This document shows, one piece after another, positions 1-5,540 of a stretch of 5,540 nucleotides of DNA (the stretch's first letter is position 1; every line of letters starts with the position of its first letter). Source of the DNA: Candidatus Kuenenia stuttgartensis (GTDB lineage: Bacteria; Planctomycetota; Planctomycetia; Isosphaerales; Isosphaeraceae). The position numbers and the translations under genes were made by a program. Location: contig CAMBZY010000240.1 of assembly GCA_945872325.1 (NCBI GenBank), positions 1-5,540 on the forward strand, in the 5' to 3' direction. The notes beneath the pieces are model-generated. The model had not been told where the DNA came from and did not search any database. It was given only the letters and a program-made list of their open reading frames with translations.

Positions 1-963
1 CTTCAAGCCAGCTTCAGTATCAGTCAGGGGAGTTCTCTGGCCGGCACGGCGGCTTATATGGCGCCTGAGCAAGTCAATGGTGAACATGGGCTGACCACTT
101 CGGTGGACATCCATGCCCTTGGGTCGATCCTTTATGAATTGCTGACGGGACAGCCACCGTTTGGGAAAGGCGAGTGGCTTGTGACCATCCAGCGAGTGCG
201 TGACGATACGGCTCCCAGTATGTTGAGGGCCCGGCCTGACCTGCCGCGCGATCTGGAGATGATCGTACTTCGATGTCTGGAAAAGCATCCTCAGAACCGT
301 TACCCATCCGCCTTCAATTTGGCCGAGGATTTGACCCGCTTTCTCGATGGAGAGCCTCTGGTTGCGAATCGGCGGAGCCGGATGGCCGACCTTTCGAGGG
401 TTTTGGCGCGACGTCGGGATACGCTCTCCATGTCATCCTGGCCCGGCTGTTTCGTGGCCGCCACATCGCTGATCAGCACTCAGCTTGCCGTGCAGGCCAT
501 CGTCCTTTCAGGAGTCAATCCGTGGTGGGCTTATGTGGCGTTTGGGGTTCACTTTGTGGGCTGGATTGGGCTTTATTGGAGATTTCTGGTGATGCGATCG
601 CACGTTTTGAGCCCGGTTGAACGGCTCAGCGCAGCACTCCAGCTTGGCACGATGGTCGCCTGTTTCTCACTCATACCAGCGCACATCTATTTGCACGGAA
701 GTGACTTGCTGCCGATTTATGGGCCACTGACAACCGTTTTCGGGATCGGTATTTTCGCACATGGGGCCACGCACTGGGGCCGCCTTTACCTGGCGGGCCT
801 CTACCTGATGGGCGTGGCATGCCTGTTGCCGATCATCCCGACGACATACTGGCCAGCGGCTCATGCAGGATTTCATGGAGGAGCCTTGATCTGGATGGGT
901 TTTCGACTACGAACTTTCGACAAGGAGTCTCAAAAAGGCTTACCCAGCCGACCAGAAAAGTAG
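1..963 (+). CDS. Membrane-anchored Ser/Thr protein kinase, C-terminal part (5' end outside window)
   Basis: The reading frame is open from the first base, so the ATG at 58 is internal and the true start lies upstream. The 320 visible residues begin in the activation segment. Residues 15-24 read GTAAYMAPEQ, the P+1 loop and APE motif of Hanks-type kinases. D36 in VDIHALGSILYELLTG is subdomain IX, and LEKHPQNRY (about 93-101) holds the subdomain XI arginine. Subdomains I-VII, including the ATP lysine and the HRD and DFG motifs, are not visible, so activity cannot be judged. After the kinase lobe and a basic linker (about 124-140), the tail is hydrophobic with about six predicted membrane segments, near 149-171, 175-196, 209-231, 238-256, 261-281 and 288-303. 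It ends in a short charged tail. No PASTA, WD40 or TPR repeats follow. The family phosphorylates Ser/Thr on cytoplasmic targets; the substrate is unknown. The kinase call is firm and the role of the membrane domain is unknown. Confidence 0.93.
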   Translation, partial: LQASFSISQGSSLAGTAAYMAPEQVNGEHGLTTSVDIHALGSILYELLTGQPPFGKGEWLVTIQRVRDDTAPSMLRARPDLPRDLEMIVLRCLEKHPQNRYPSAFNLAEDLTRFLDGEPLVANRRSRMADLSRVLARRRDTLSMSSWPGCFVAATSLISTQLAVQAIVLSGVNPWWAYVAFGVHFVGWIGLYWRFLVMRSHVLSPVERLSAALQLGTMVACFSLIPAHIYLHGSDLLPIYGPLTTVFGIGIFAHGATHWGRLYLAGLYLMGVACLLPIIPTTYWPAAHAGFHGGALIWMGFRLRTFDKESQKGLPSRPEK

Positions 964-994
964 GGTGGGGTGAAGTCCACCTTCTTCTAAGGTG
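964..994 (+). terminator. Possible stem-loop pair after the kinase gene
   Basis: Directly after the TAG stop, GGTGG (964-968) can pair with CCACC (977-981), and the tail after it is TTCTTCT. Alternatively CACCTT (978-983) pairs perfectly with AAGGTG (989-994) around a 5-base loop. The two stems share CCACC and exclude each other. There is no clean T-run, so this is at best a weak intrinsic terminator; it may only be 3' end structure. Confidence 0.3.
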
Positions 995-1139
995 AATCGT
1001 CAATGATCGAGATAAATCCTTTTGTGGCAGGTTTATAAATCGCCGTCTTGCCTGCGATAGGCTTTTCAGTCAGACGGTTCGATACATTCACAGGGAATTC
1101 TGGTAGAATTCGTGCAGACTTTTGACATGTCGATGATGC

Positions 1140-1982
1140 ATGTTCGTCGAGTTGATCCGCTGCAATACTGGGCCTGGAATGATTCCGATCTTGTTCTCAT
1201 CCTACCGGATATTCACACTTTACGGCACATGTGCTGTGCGAGTTCATGCCCTTGCACCAGCCATCGGCCTTTGGGCACTGGTTCTGTCAGGCAATTCACA
1301 GGTTCTGCTTTTTTGGGCAAGCCTTTGGTTGGCCGCACTGACTCACGCATTTGGACATTTATTTTGCTCCAGATATTTTTACCAGACTCCTCAGTTCATC
1401 ACGCTTTATCCATTCCATTCCACATTCAGGCTCGATTATCCTCCGGCGAGTCGAAAAATCGACCTGGCGATCACCGCCGCCGGGCCATCTTTGAATCTGA
1501 TGATTGGGGGATTGCTCTACTTGTTCAGCCAAAGTTCGGGTGAAACAGAGTTCCCGCACTGGTCGGCACAACTGGCACGCCTGCAAATCACCTATGGCTT
1601 GATCACAATCCTGCCGATGTATCCACTGGATGGGTCAAGATTAATGCGGCTTGGGCTCCAGTTTCGCAACAGTTTGGAGCGAGCTCAAGAAATCGCCAAT
1701 TTTCTGGGCCAAACAATGGCTGCAACGATTGTGCTCTGGTCGTTTTATCAAGGTTTTTACAAGCTCGGATTCATCGGCATCATTTTCTATGTGGTTGGCC
1801 GGTTCTCGAACTTTTTTCAAAGGATCATCCGTCACTCGAATGCCTCTGAAATCGCAGAAGAAATGGAGCTTGAAGAGGATTGGGAGGACGGCGACGCGCC
1901 GATCACCATGACCATGACGCAAGACGGTGTCTGGGAACAGCTTGAGCGAGAGCCGAGTACGGAGTCGCGGATGTTTTTCTGA
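1140..1982 (+). CDS. Site-2 protease (M50)-like membrane protein with altered zinc motif (HAFGH)
   Basis: This 280-residue protein resembles small site-2 protease (peptidase M50) proteins, intramembrane zinc proteases. Hydrophobic segments lie near residues 36-51, 55-76, 108-130, 148-161, 190-206 and 209-224. The segment ALTHAFGHLF (67-76) sits where the family has HExxH: both histidines (H69, H73) are present but the catalytic Glu is Ala (A70). ITAAGPSLNL (111-120) matches the usual AGP..N element, and LPMYPLDGSR (158-167) matches the second metal motif with its Asp (D164). The fold therefore looks intact but proteolysis is doubtful. No PDZ or CBS domain is seen. The tail from about 237 is acidic (EEMELEEDWEDGD) and probably soluble. 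The first in-frame start is ATG 1140, just after an in-frame TGA at 1134; it has no clear Shine-Dalgarno. ATG 1179 (MIPILFS...) is a plausible alternative with GGG six bases upstream. It lies 176 bases after the kinase gene and converges on metK. Confidence 0.8.
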   Translation: MFVELIRCNTGPGMIPILFSSYRIFTLYGTCAVRVHALAPAIGLWALVLSGNSQVLLFWASLWLAALTHAFGHLFCSRYFYQTPQFITLYPFHSTFRLDYPPASRKIDLAITAAGPSLNLMIGGLLYLFSQSSGETEFPHWSAQLARLQITYGLITILPMYPLDGSRLMRLGLQFRNSLERAQEIANFLGQTMAATIVLWSFYQGFYKLGFIGIIFYVVGRFSNFFQRIIRHSNASEIAEEMELEEDWEDGDAPITMTMTQDGVWEQLEREPSTESRMFF

Positions 1983-2012
1983 TTCTTTTTTTTGATCGTT
2001 CCATCCGTCCAC

Positions 2013-2043
2013 AAAAAAAAACGACAGGCGTAAAGCCCATCGT
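2013..2043 (-). terminator. Rho-independent terminator of metK
   Basis: Read on the minus strand, ACGATGGGC and GCCTGTCGT form a 9-bp stem around the loop TTTAC, followed at once by eight or more Ts (the A-run at 2013-2020 on the plus strand). Two of the pairs are G-T wobbles on the minus strand; on the plus strand they become A-C mismatches, and only four Ts follow. The element is therefore oriented to stop metK transcription, about 35 bases past its stop codon, and would act only weakly on the converging gene. Confidence 0.88.
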
Positions 2044-2079
2044 TTTGATGCAGATCAAGAATTGTTAACAAGCCTGGAC

Positions 2080-3333
2080 TCAGATCCCAGCGGCTTTACG
2101 CAGGCTGTCGACGTGATCTGTGTGTTCCCAGGTGAACTCTGATTCGCCACGACCGAAGTGACCGCCAGAAGCGGACTTCTGATAGATTGGGCGACGCAGG
2201 TCGAGGTGTTCGCGAATGCCTTTAGGGGTCAGTTTGAATTCGTGCTTGACGATTTCAGAGATCTTCTCGTCGGAAATCACCCCTGTGCCTTCAGTTGAAA
2301 CCAGTACGCTGACGGGTTCAGCAATACCGATGGCATAGGCCAATTGAACTTCGCAGCGTTTGGCCAGTCCAGCAGCCACAATGTTCTTGGCAACGTGGCG
2401 AGCCATGTATGCAGCTGAACGGTCCACTTTCGAAGGGTCTTTGCCAGAGAAAGCACCGCCACCGTGGCGACCGCGACCGCCGTAGGTGTCGACGATGATT
2501 TTACGGCCAGTCAGGCCACAGTCACCATCCGGGCCACCGACTTCGAAGCAGCCGGTCGGATTGATGTAAACCTTGATATCGTCTTCCCCAACAGCAGGTT
2601 CTGTCTCGCCGGCAGGTGGCATGACCACGAGCTTGCCTTTGATCAGGTCAGGGCGATCGGCTTCGAGAACGGGCTTGATCAGCTTGGCGAGAACTTCATG
2701 ACGGGCTGCATCGCTGAAGTAATCTTCGCCATTTTTGATTTCTTTGACGCTGGGGTCGTGCTGGGTGGAGAGCACAACGGCTTTGATTCGGAGAGGGGTT
2801 CCGTCGGCCGTATACTCAACGGTCACCTGGCTTTTGGCGTCGGGGCGGGCCCATGCCAGAATGCCTTCGCGGCGCAGGCGGGCGTGTTCATTCACGAGCC
2901 TGTGCGAGATGGCGATCGGCAGAGGCATGAATTCAGGGGTTTCGTCGCAGGCGAAACCGAACATCATCCCTTGATCGCCGGCACCTTCTTTATCCACACC
3001 TTGGGAGATGTGCGGGCTTTGGGAGTGAATGTGGCAATCGACTTGGACGGTGGTGTCAGCGAACCGGATTTCCGGGTCGGTGTAGCCGATTTCTTTCACC
3101 ACGTTGCGAACAATTTTGTCCACAGCTTCACGGGTCAAAGGGGCTTTTGTCGTAATCTCACCGGCAACAACGGCCAGATTGGTCGTAACCAATGTTTCGC
3201 AAGCCACGCGACTTGCAGGGTCGTGCGCCAGACAGAAGTCCAGAATCGCGTCGCTGACCTGGTCGGCGACTTTATCCGGATGGCCCATGGAAACAGATTC
3301 GCTGGTGAACAGATAACGGTTGGCCGTGGACAC
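2080..3333 (-). CDS. metK: S-adenosylmethionine synthetase (methionine adenosyltransferase)
   Basis: MetK makes S-adenosylmethionine from ATP and methionine, releasing phosphate and pyrophosphate; it is a cytoplasmic homo-oligomer needing Mg2+ and K+. With the GTG start at 3333 the protein is 417 residues. It begins MSTANRYLFTSES, the usual MetK N-terminus. GHPDK (17-21) carries the catalytic His. GAGDQGMMFGFA (117-128) is MetK signature 1, and HGGGAFSGKDPSKVDRS (290-306) is the P-loop-like signature 2. The end has GHFGR (391-395) and FTWE. All three MetK domains look complete. It is longer than the roughly 384-residue E. coli enzyme, mainly from an extended loop at about 224-254 before INPTG. 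A TTG at 3357 would add eight residues, but GGAG at 3345-3348, 11 bases before the GTG, and the match to the family N-terminus favour 3333. It is divergent from the FkbM-type methyltransferase gene and ends at an intrinsic terminator. Confidence 0.97.
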   Translation of the reverse strand: MSTANRYLFTSESVSMGHPDKVADQVSDAILDFCLAHDPASRVACETLVTTNLAVVAGEITTKAPLTREAVDKIVRNVVKEIGYTDPEIRFADTTVQVDCHIHSQSPHISQGVDKEGAGDQGMMFGFACDETPEFMPLPIAISHRLVNEHARLRREGILAWARPDAKSQVTVEYTADGTPLRIKAVVLSTQHDPSVKEIKNGEDYFSDAARHEVLAKLIKPVLEADRPDLIKGKLVVMPPAGETEPAVGEDDIKVYINPTGCFEVGGPDGDCGLTGRKIIVDTYGGRGRHGGGAFSGKDPSKVDRSAAYMARHVAKNIVAAGLAKRCEVQLAYAIGIAEPVSVLVSTEGTGVISDEKISEIVKHEFKLTPKGIREHLDLRRPIYQKSASGGHFGRGESEFTWEHTDHVDSLRKAAGI

Positions 3334-3373
3334 TTTGGAAGTCGCTCCGCTAGTCAAGGTCCAAAAATCAGAT

Positions 3374-3400
3374 GCCGAATGCTCAAGAATGGCTCGAATG
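3374..3400 (-). repeat. Three imperfect tandem repeats of CATTC(TT)GAGC before metK
   Basis: On the minus strand the units are CATTCGAGC (3392-3400), CATTCTTGAGC (3381-3391) and CATTCGGC (3374-3381). Successive units start 9 to 10 bases apart, about one helical turn. They lie about 40 to 67 bases before the metK GTG start. They could be a protein binding array, part of the leader RNA, or chance. Confidence 0.45.
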
Positions 3401-3526
3401 ATCTATCCAAAGCCTGATCCTGATACATTGTCTACGAAGTGCTCCAATATACCCGACCGATGGGTACCACTGCAACCGTTTCGCAGCTTCAAACTCTCAA
3501 TGTGTAACGAATACACCACATCGAGC

Positions 3527-3557
3527 ACTATAAATGTTGCAGATTCTCATTCATCAA
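3527..3557 (-). promoter_or_regulatory. Possible sigma70-type promoter for metK
   Basis: On the minus strand, TTGATG (3552-3557; four of six matches to TTGACA) and TATAGT (3527-3532; five of six matches to TATAAT) are separated by 19 bases. The spacer is longer than ideal. If used, it would give metK an untranslated leader of roughly 190 bases. The assignment rests only on consensus matching. Confidence 0.3.
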
Positions 3558-3559
3558 AA

Positions 3560-3583
3560 TCATCGACTGGCCTGAGTCATCGA
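3560..3583. repeat. Direct repeat TCATCGA, two copies
   Basis: TCATCGA occurs at 3560-3566 and again at 3577-3583, a 17-base period. Between them lies a short dyad, GACT (3564-3567) and AGTC (3575-3578). This sits just upstream of the proposed metK -35 element, so it could be a regulator site. The copies are short enough to be chance. Confidence 0.25.
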
Positions 3584-3699
3584 CAATTTCACACAAGTCT
3601 GGCATAATCCACCTCAAGCAGTGAGATTGCTTACTTTCGATTAGATGATTCTGAATGTTTTCAGATGTTCACTAACCGCTAACCATTACCAGCAAGAGC

Positions 3700-3704
3700 A
3701 GAGG
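3700..3704 (+). promoter_or_regulatory. Ribosome binding site setting the TTG start of the methyltransferase
   Basis: AGAGG lies seven bases before the TTG at 3712. This is good Shine-Dalgarno placement and is the main reason to accept the non-ATG start. Confidence 0.75.
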
Positions 3705-3711
3705 TCACCAT

Positions 3712-4674
3712 TTGAACTCGTTATTTCAATTTTTGTTCAAAATCTGGGGCCGTTCCGGACTGCTCCCCGGCTACAGATACGCTCTGGTCGAGCGATTCGG
3801 GACGATGTTTGCCCCTGTGAAACTGTTCAACGCCGTACTGCCGAACGGGATGGTCGTATCCTGCGACCTGTTCGACCATGTTCAGCGCCAAATCTACTAC
3901 TGGGGTGTTTATGAGCCAGTGGAGAGCTGGATCTTCACAAACCTGGTCAAGCCTGGGCACATCGTGATCGACGCCGGAGCGAATGTCGGCCAATACAGTA
4001 TGCTGGCCTCCACATTGGTTAAGCCCGACGGAGCAGTTCATGCTTTTGAGCCTGCTCAAATCAACCGCCTCAAGATGGCGATGAATCTGGTCAGAAATCG
4101 AGTTGGAAACGTCAGCCTCAATGATCTGGCTCTCTGGGATCTGCCGGAAGAACTGTTGATGAGCCTGGATCTGGCCGACCAAAAGCAGCGAAATTTCGGC
4201 GCATTTGCGGCATCGAAAAAGTCCTCGACAGATGAGCCTCTAACAGTCCTCTCAAATTCGGTCGCAGCGATCCGGCTCGACGATTATGTCAAGAAACACG
4301 GTCTGACTGCGGTAAACGTCATCAAAATGGATATTGAGGGGTCTGAGACTCGTGCATTAAATGGCGCGAGAGCCACGTTGAAGAAGTATCGGCCTTTGAT
4401 TCTGATGGAATTGAATCAGCAGGCGGCTCGAAGTCAGGGTGGTGAACTGGTGGATTTGTGGCGATTGCTTGTCGATGATCTGAAATACGATCTTTACCCG
4501 ATCGAGCCTTCATTGAAACCGCCTCTCAAGCTCAATTCATTGGATGGAATTGCACGGATGAATGTGGTGGCCGTGCCGAAAGAGGCCCCCAAGCCGGCGG
4601 TTTTAGAGTCGCCCATCCATCTCAAGCCGATCCTTGCCTGGGCCAGAACAGTTCAGAGAATTCTTTTAAAGTGA
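3712..4674 (+). CDS. FkbM-family SAM-dependent methyltransferase
   Basis: This 320-residue protein has the Rossmann-like class I methyltransferase core of the FkbM family, which typically O-methylates sugars or secondary metabolites. Motif I is VIDAGANVGQYS (85-96), the glycine-rich SAM-binding loop. HAFEP (110-114) is the acidic end of strand beta-2 that holds the ribose hydroxyls. RLDDYV (188-193) and VIKMDIEGSE (203-212) are typical FkbM elements, and LILMELN (229-235) is a later core strand. The N-terminal 80 residues form a helical lead-in with aromatic and basic residues but no clear signal peptide. The last 30 or so, after VVAVPKEAP, are a proline-containing tail outside the core. The start is TTG with AGAGG seven bases upstream. 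The gene stands divergent to metK and 105 bases before an aminotransferase gene on the same strand. No glycosyltransferase or polyketide genes are in view, so the acceptor cannot be named. Confidence 0.92.
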   Translation: MNSLFQFLFKIWGRSGLLPGYRYALVERFGTMFAPVKLFNAVLPNGMVVSCDLFDHVQRQIYYWGVYEPVESWIFTNLVKPGHIVIDAGANVGQYSMLASTLVKPDGAVHAFEPAQINRLKMAMNLVRNRVGNVSLNDLALWDLPEELLMSLDLADQKQRNFGAFAASKKSSTDEPLTVLSNSVAAIRLDDYVKKHGLTAVNVIKMDIEGSETRALNGARATLKKYRPLILMELNQQAARSQGGELVDLWRLLVDDLKYDLYPIEPSLKPPLKLNSLDGIARMNVVAVPKEAPKPAVLESPIHLKPILAWARTVQRILLK

Positions 4675-4764
4675 CTCATTCCGTTTCTAGTGAGATTGGG
4701 ATATTCTTTGGGGATTGAGACACAAACGGGATTCGAATGGGACAGATTCAGAGAAGATTGTCAA

Positions 4765-4770
4765 AAGGGA
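4765..4770 (+). promoter_or_regulatory. Ribosome binding site of the aminotransferase gene
   Basis: AAGGGA lies nine bases before the ATG at 4780 and supports that start. The 105-base gap after the methyltransferase gene shows no convincing hairpin terminator or promoter, so co-transcription of the two genes is possible but not shown. Confidence 0.6.
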
Positions 4771-4779
4771 CAACCAGCC

Positions 4780-5540
4780 ATGGCTCAGCCGACTCACCAA
4801 TTATTTTCAGACAGGGCCGGCCGGTTTAAAGAGAGCGTCATCCGCGGTATGTCTGTCGAAGCTGCCAAATATGGGGCATTGAATCTGGCTCAGGGTTTTC
4901 CTGACTTCCCTGCCCCTGAAGCTTTAAAACAAGCGGCCTGTGAAGCGATCATGAGCGATGTCAATCAATATGCAATCACATGGGGCGACAAGGCCCTGAG
5001 AGCCGCTATTGCATCGAAGTACAGGTGGCATCAAGGGATAGAAGTCGATCCTGAGACGCAGCTGACAGTCGTTTGTGGCGCTACCGAAGCAATGATTGTG
5101 GCACTGACAGCCATTATTAATCCAGGCGATGAAGTGATTGTAACGCAGCCATTTTATGAAAACTATTGGCCTGATTGCGTACTGACTGGAGCCACTCCAA
5201 GGTTCGTTTCTGTGAAGCCGCCGTTGTGGCGGTTGGATCTCGATGAATTTGAATCGGCTTTTAATGATAAAACCAAAGCTGTGATTCTTTGCAATCCATC
5301 GAATCCGACAGGGACGGTTTTAACGGATGAGGAAATTCATGCCATCGCAGAGATTTCCAGGAAGCACCATGTGATTGTCATTATGGATGAAATTTACGAG
5401 CATATCCTTTACGACGGCCGCAAGCATATCAGCATGGCATCTGTGGATGGGATGGAAGATATCTCGATCGTGATTTCAGGGATGTCCAAGACCTATGCCG
5501 TGACTGGATGGCGGGTTGGAACAATTCTGGCTGCTCCTGA
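4780..5540 (+). CDS. Class I/II PLP-dependent aminotransferase, N-terminal part (3' end outside window)
   Basis: The frame stays open from ATG 4780 to the window edge: 253 codons of a protein that is usually near 390 residues. It belongs to fold-type I aminotransferases of the AspC/kynurenine aminotransferase kind. LNLAQGFPDFPAPEAL (34-49) is the substrate-side N-terminal loop. CGATEA (99-104) binds the cofactor phosphate, and Y126 in PFYENY stacks on the ring. CNPSNPTG (171-178) contributes the Asn that contacts the cofactor, and MDEIYEH (202-208) supplies Asp and Tyr. SGMSKTYAVTGWR (233-245) contains K237, the Schiff-base lysine. All catalytic residues in the visible part are present, so it should be active. 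The QGFPDF and NQYAITWG pattern resembles methionine, kynurenine or glutamine-K transaminases more than strict aspartate enzymes, but the donor cannot be fixed by motif. The substrate-carboxylate arginine near the C-terminus is outside the window. Confidence 0.93.
   Translation, partial: MAQPTHQLFSDRAGRFKESVIRGMSVEAAKYGALNLAQGFPDFPAPEALKQAACEAIMSDVNQYAITWGDKALRAAIASKYRWHQGIEVDPETQLTVVCGATEAMIVALTAIINPGDEVIVTQPFYENYWPDCVLTGATPRFVSVKPPLWRLDLDEFESAFNDKTKAVILCNPSNPTGTVLTDEEIHAIAEISRKHHVIVIMDEIYEHILYDGRKHISMASVDGMEDISIVISGMSKTYAVTGWRVGTILAAP

Larger units (their letters stand above)
3334..3711. other. Divergent intergenic region between metK and the methyltransferase gene
   Basis: These 378 bases separate two divergent genes and should hold both promoters. 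I find no convincing gene: the open frames here are short and lack family features. On the minus strand, toward metK, there is a possible promoter (3527-3557), a short stem TACCC/GGGTA (3450-3454 with 3462-3466) and three CATTC-type repeats (3374-3400). Toward the methyltransferase, CTGAA (3651-3655) and TTCAG (3660-3664) form an inverted repeat with a 4-base loop, which an outer T-A pair extends to six pairs. I looked for the conserved core of the known SAM riboswitch classes upstream of metK and did not recognise one by eye. Confidence 0.6.

Noticed and set aside
1050..1066. GCCT/AGGC hairpin followed by TTTT as a terminator
   Set aside because: A 4-bp stem with four Ts is too weak to claim as an intrinsic terminator.
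1122..1127. Perfect -35 hexamer TTGACA before the M50-like gene
   Set aside because: There is no acceptable -10 element 16 to 19 bases downstream, so I do not call a promoter.
1112..1543. 143-codon frame overlapping the M50-like gene
   Set aside because: It is in another frame from the membrane protein, whose LPMYPLDG and AGP motifs fix the coding frame. It shows no coherent domain.
1986..1993. Run of eight Ts just past the M50-like stop codon
   Set aside because: No convincing GC-rich stem precedes it, so it is not called as a terminator for that gene.
2464..3417. 317-codon open frame on the plus strand, antisense to metK
   Set aside because: It lies almost wholly opposite metK, whose motifs are unmistakable. 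The translation shows no family features; such frames arise from codon bias on the opposite strand.
3320..3607. 95-codon plus-strand frame in the divergent region
   Set aside because: It begins inside metK on the opposite strand, has no Shine-Dalgarno, and its composition is Ser/Thr-rich without recognisable motifs.
3645..3914. 89-codon plus-strand frame overlapping the methyltransferase start
   Set aside because: Most of it overlaps the FkbM-type gene in another frame, and that gene has the better ribosome binding site and clear domain motifs.
4728..4744. tRNA T-loop-like GATTCGAAT
   Set aside because: The flanking bases (GGG on both sides) cannot form a T-stem, and no acceptor or anticodon arms surround it. 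It is only an 8-base palindrome.

Overview
The window most likely comes from a planctomycete chromosome. The evidence is a Hanks-type Ser/Thr kinase with the DIHALG-type subdomain IX and a polytopic membrane tail, a MetK with an expanded central loop, frequent TTG/GTG starts, moderate GC and loosely packed genes. This placement is inferred from family style; there is no rRNA or other marker gene here.

Layout from left to right. Positions 1-963 (+) hold the C-terminal part of a membrane-anchored Ser/Thr kinase, open at the left edge. After a 176-base gap, 1140-1982 (+) encodes a six-segment membrane protein of the site-2 protease (M50) type. Its HExxH zinc motif reads HAFGH, so the catalytic glutamate is replaced by alanine. 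This gene converges on metK (S-adenosylmethionine synthetase, minus strand, 2080-3333), and a strong intrinsic terminator for metK lies between them. A 378-base divergent intergenic region (3334-3711) follows, with small repeats, a possible metK promoter and short stems, but no SAM riboswitch I can recognise. On the plus strand, 3712-4674 encodes an FkbM-family SAM-dependent methyltransferase with a TTG start and a good Shine-Dalgarno. Positions 4780-5540 hold the N-terminal two thirds of a class I/II PLP aminotransferase, open at the right edge.

The genes look like ordinary chromosomal genes rather than one system. MetK makes the methyl donor that the divergently placed FkbM enzyme would use. 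The aminotransferase resembles the methionine/kynurenine/glutamine-K type, so a link to methionine metabolism is possible, but this rests on proximity only. I see no mobile element, CRISPR array, tRNA or rRNA. The observation most worth following is the apparent catalytic-residue loss in the M50-like protein.
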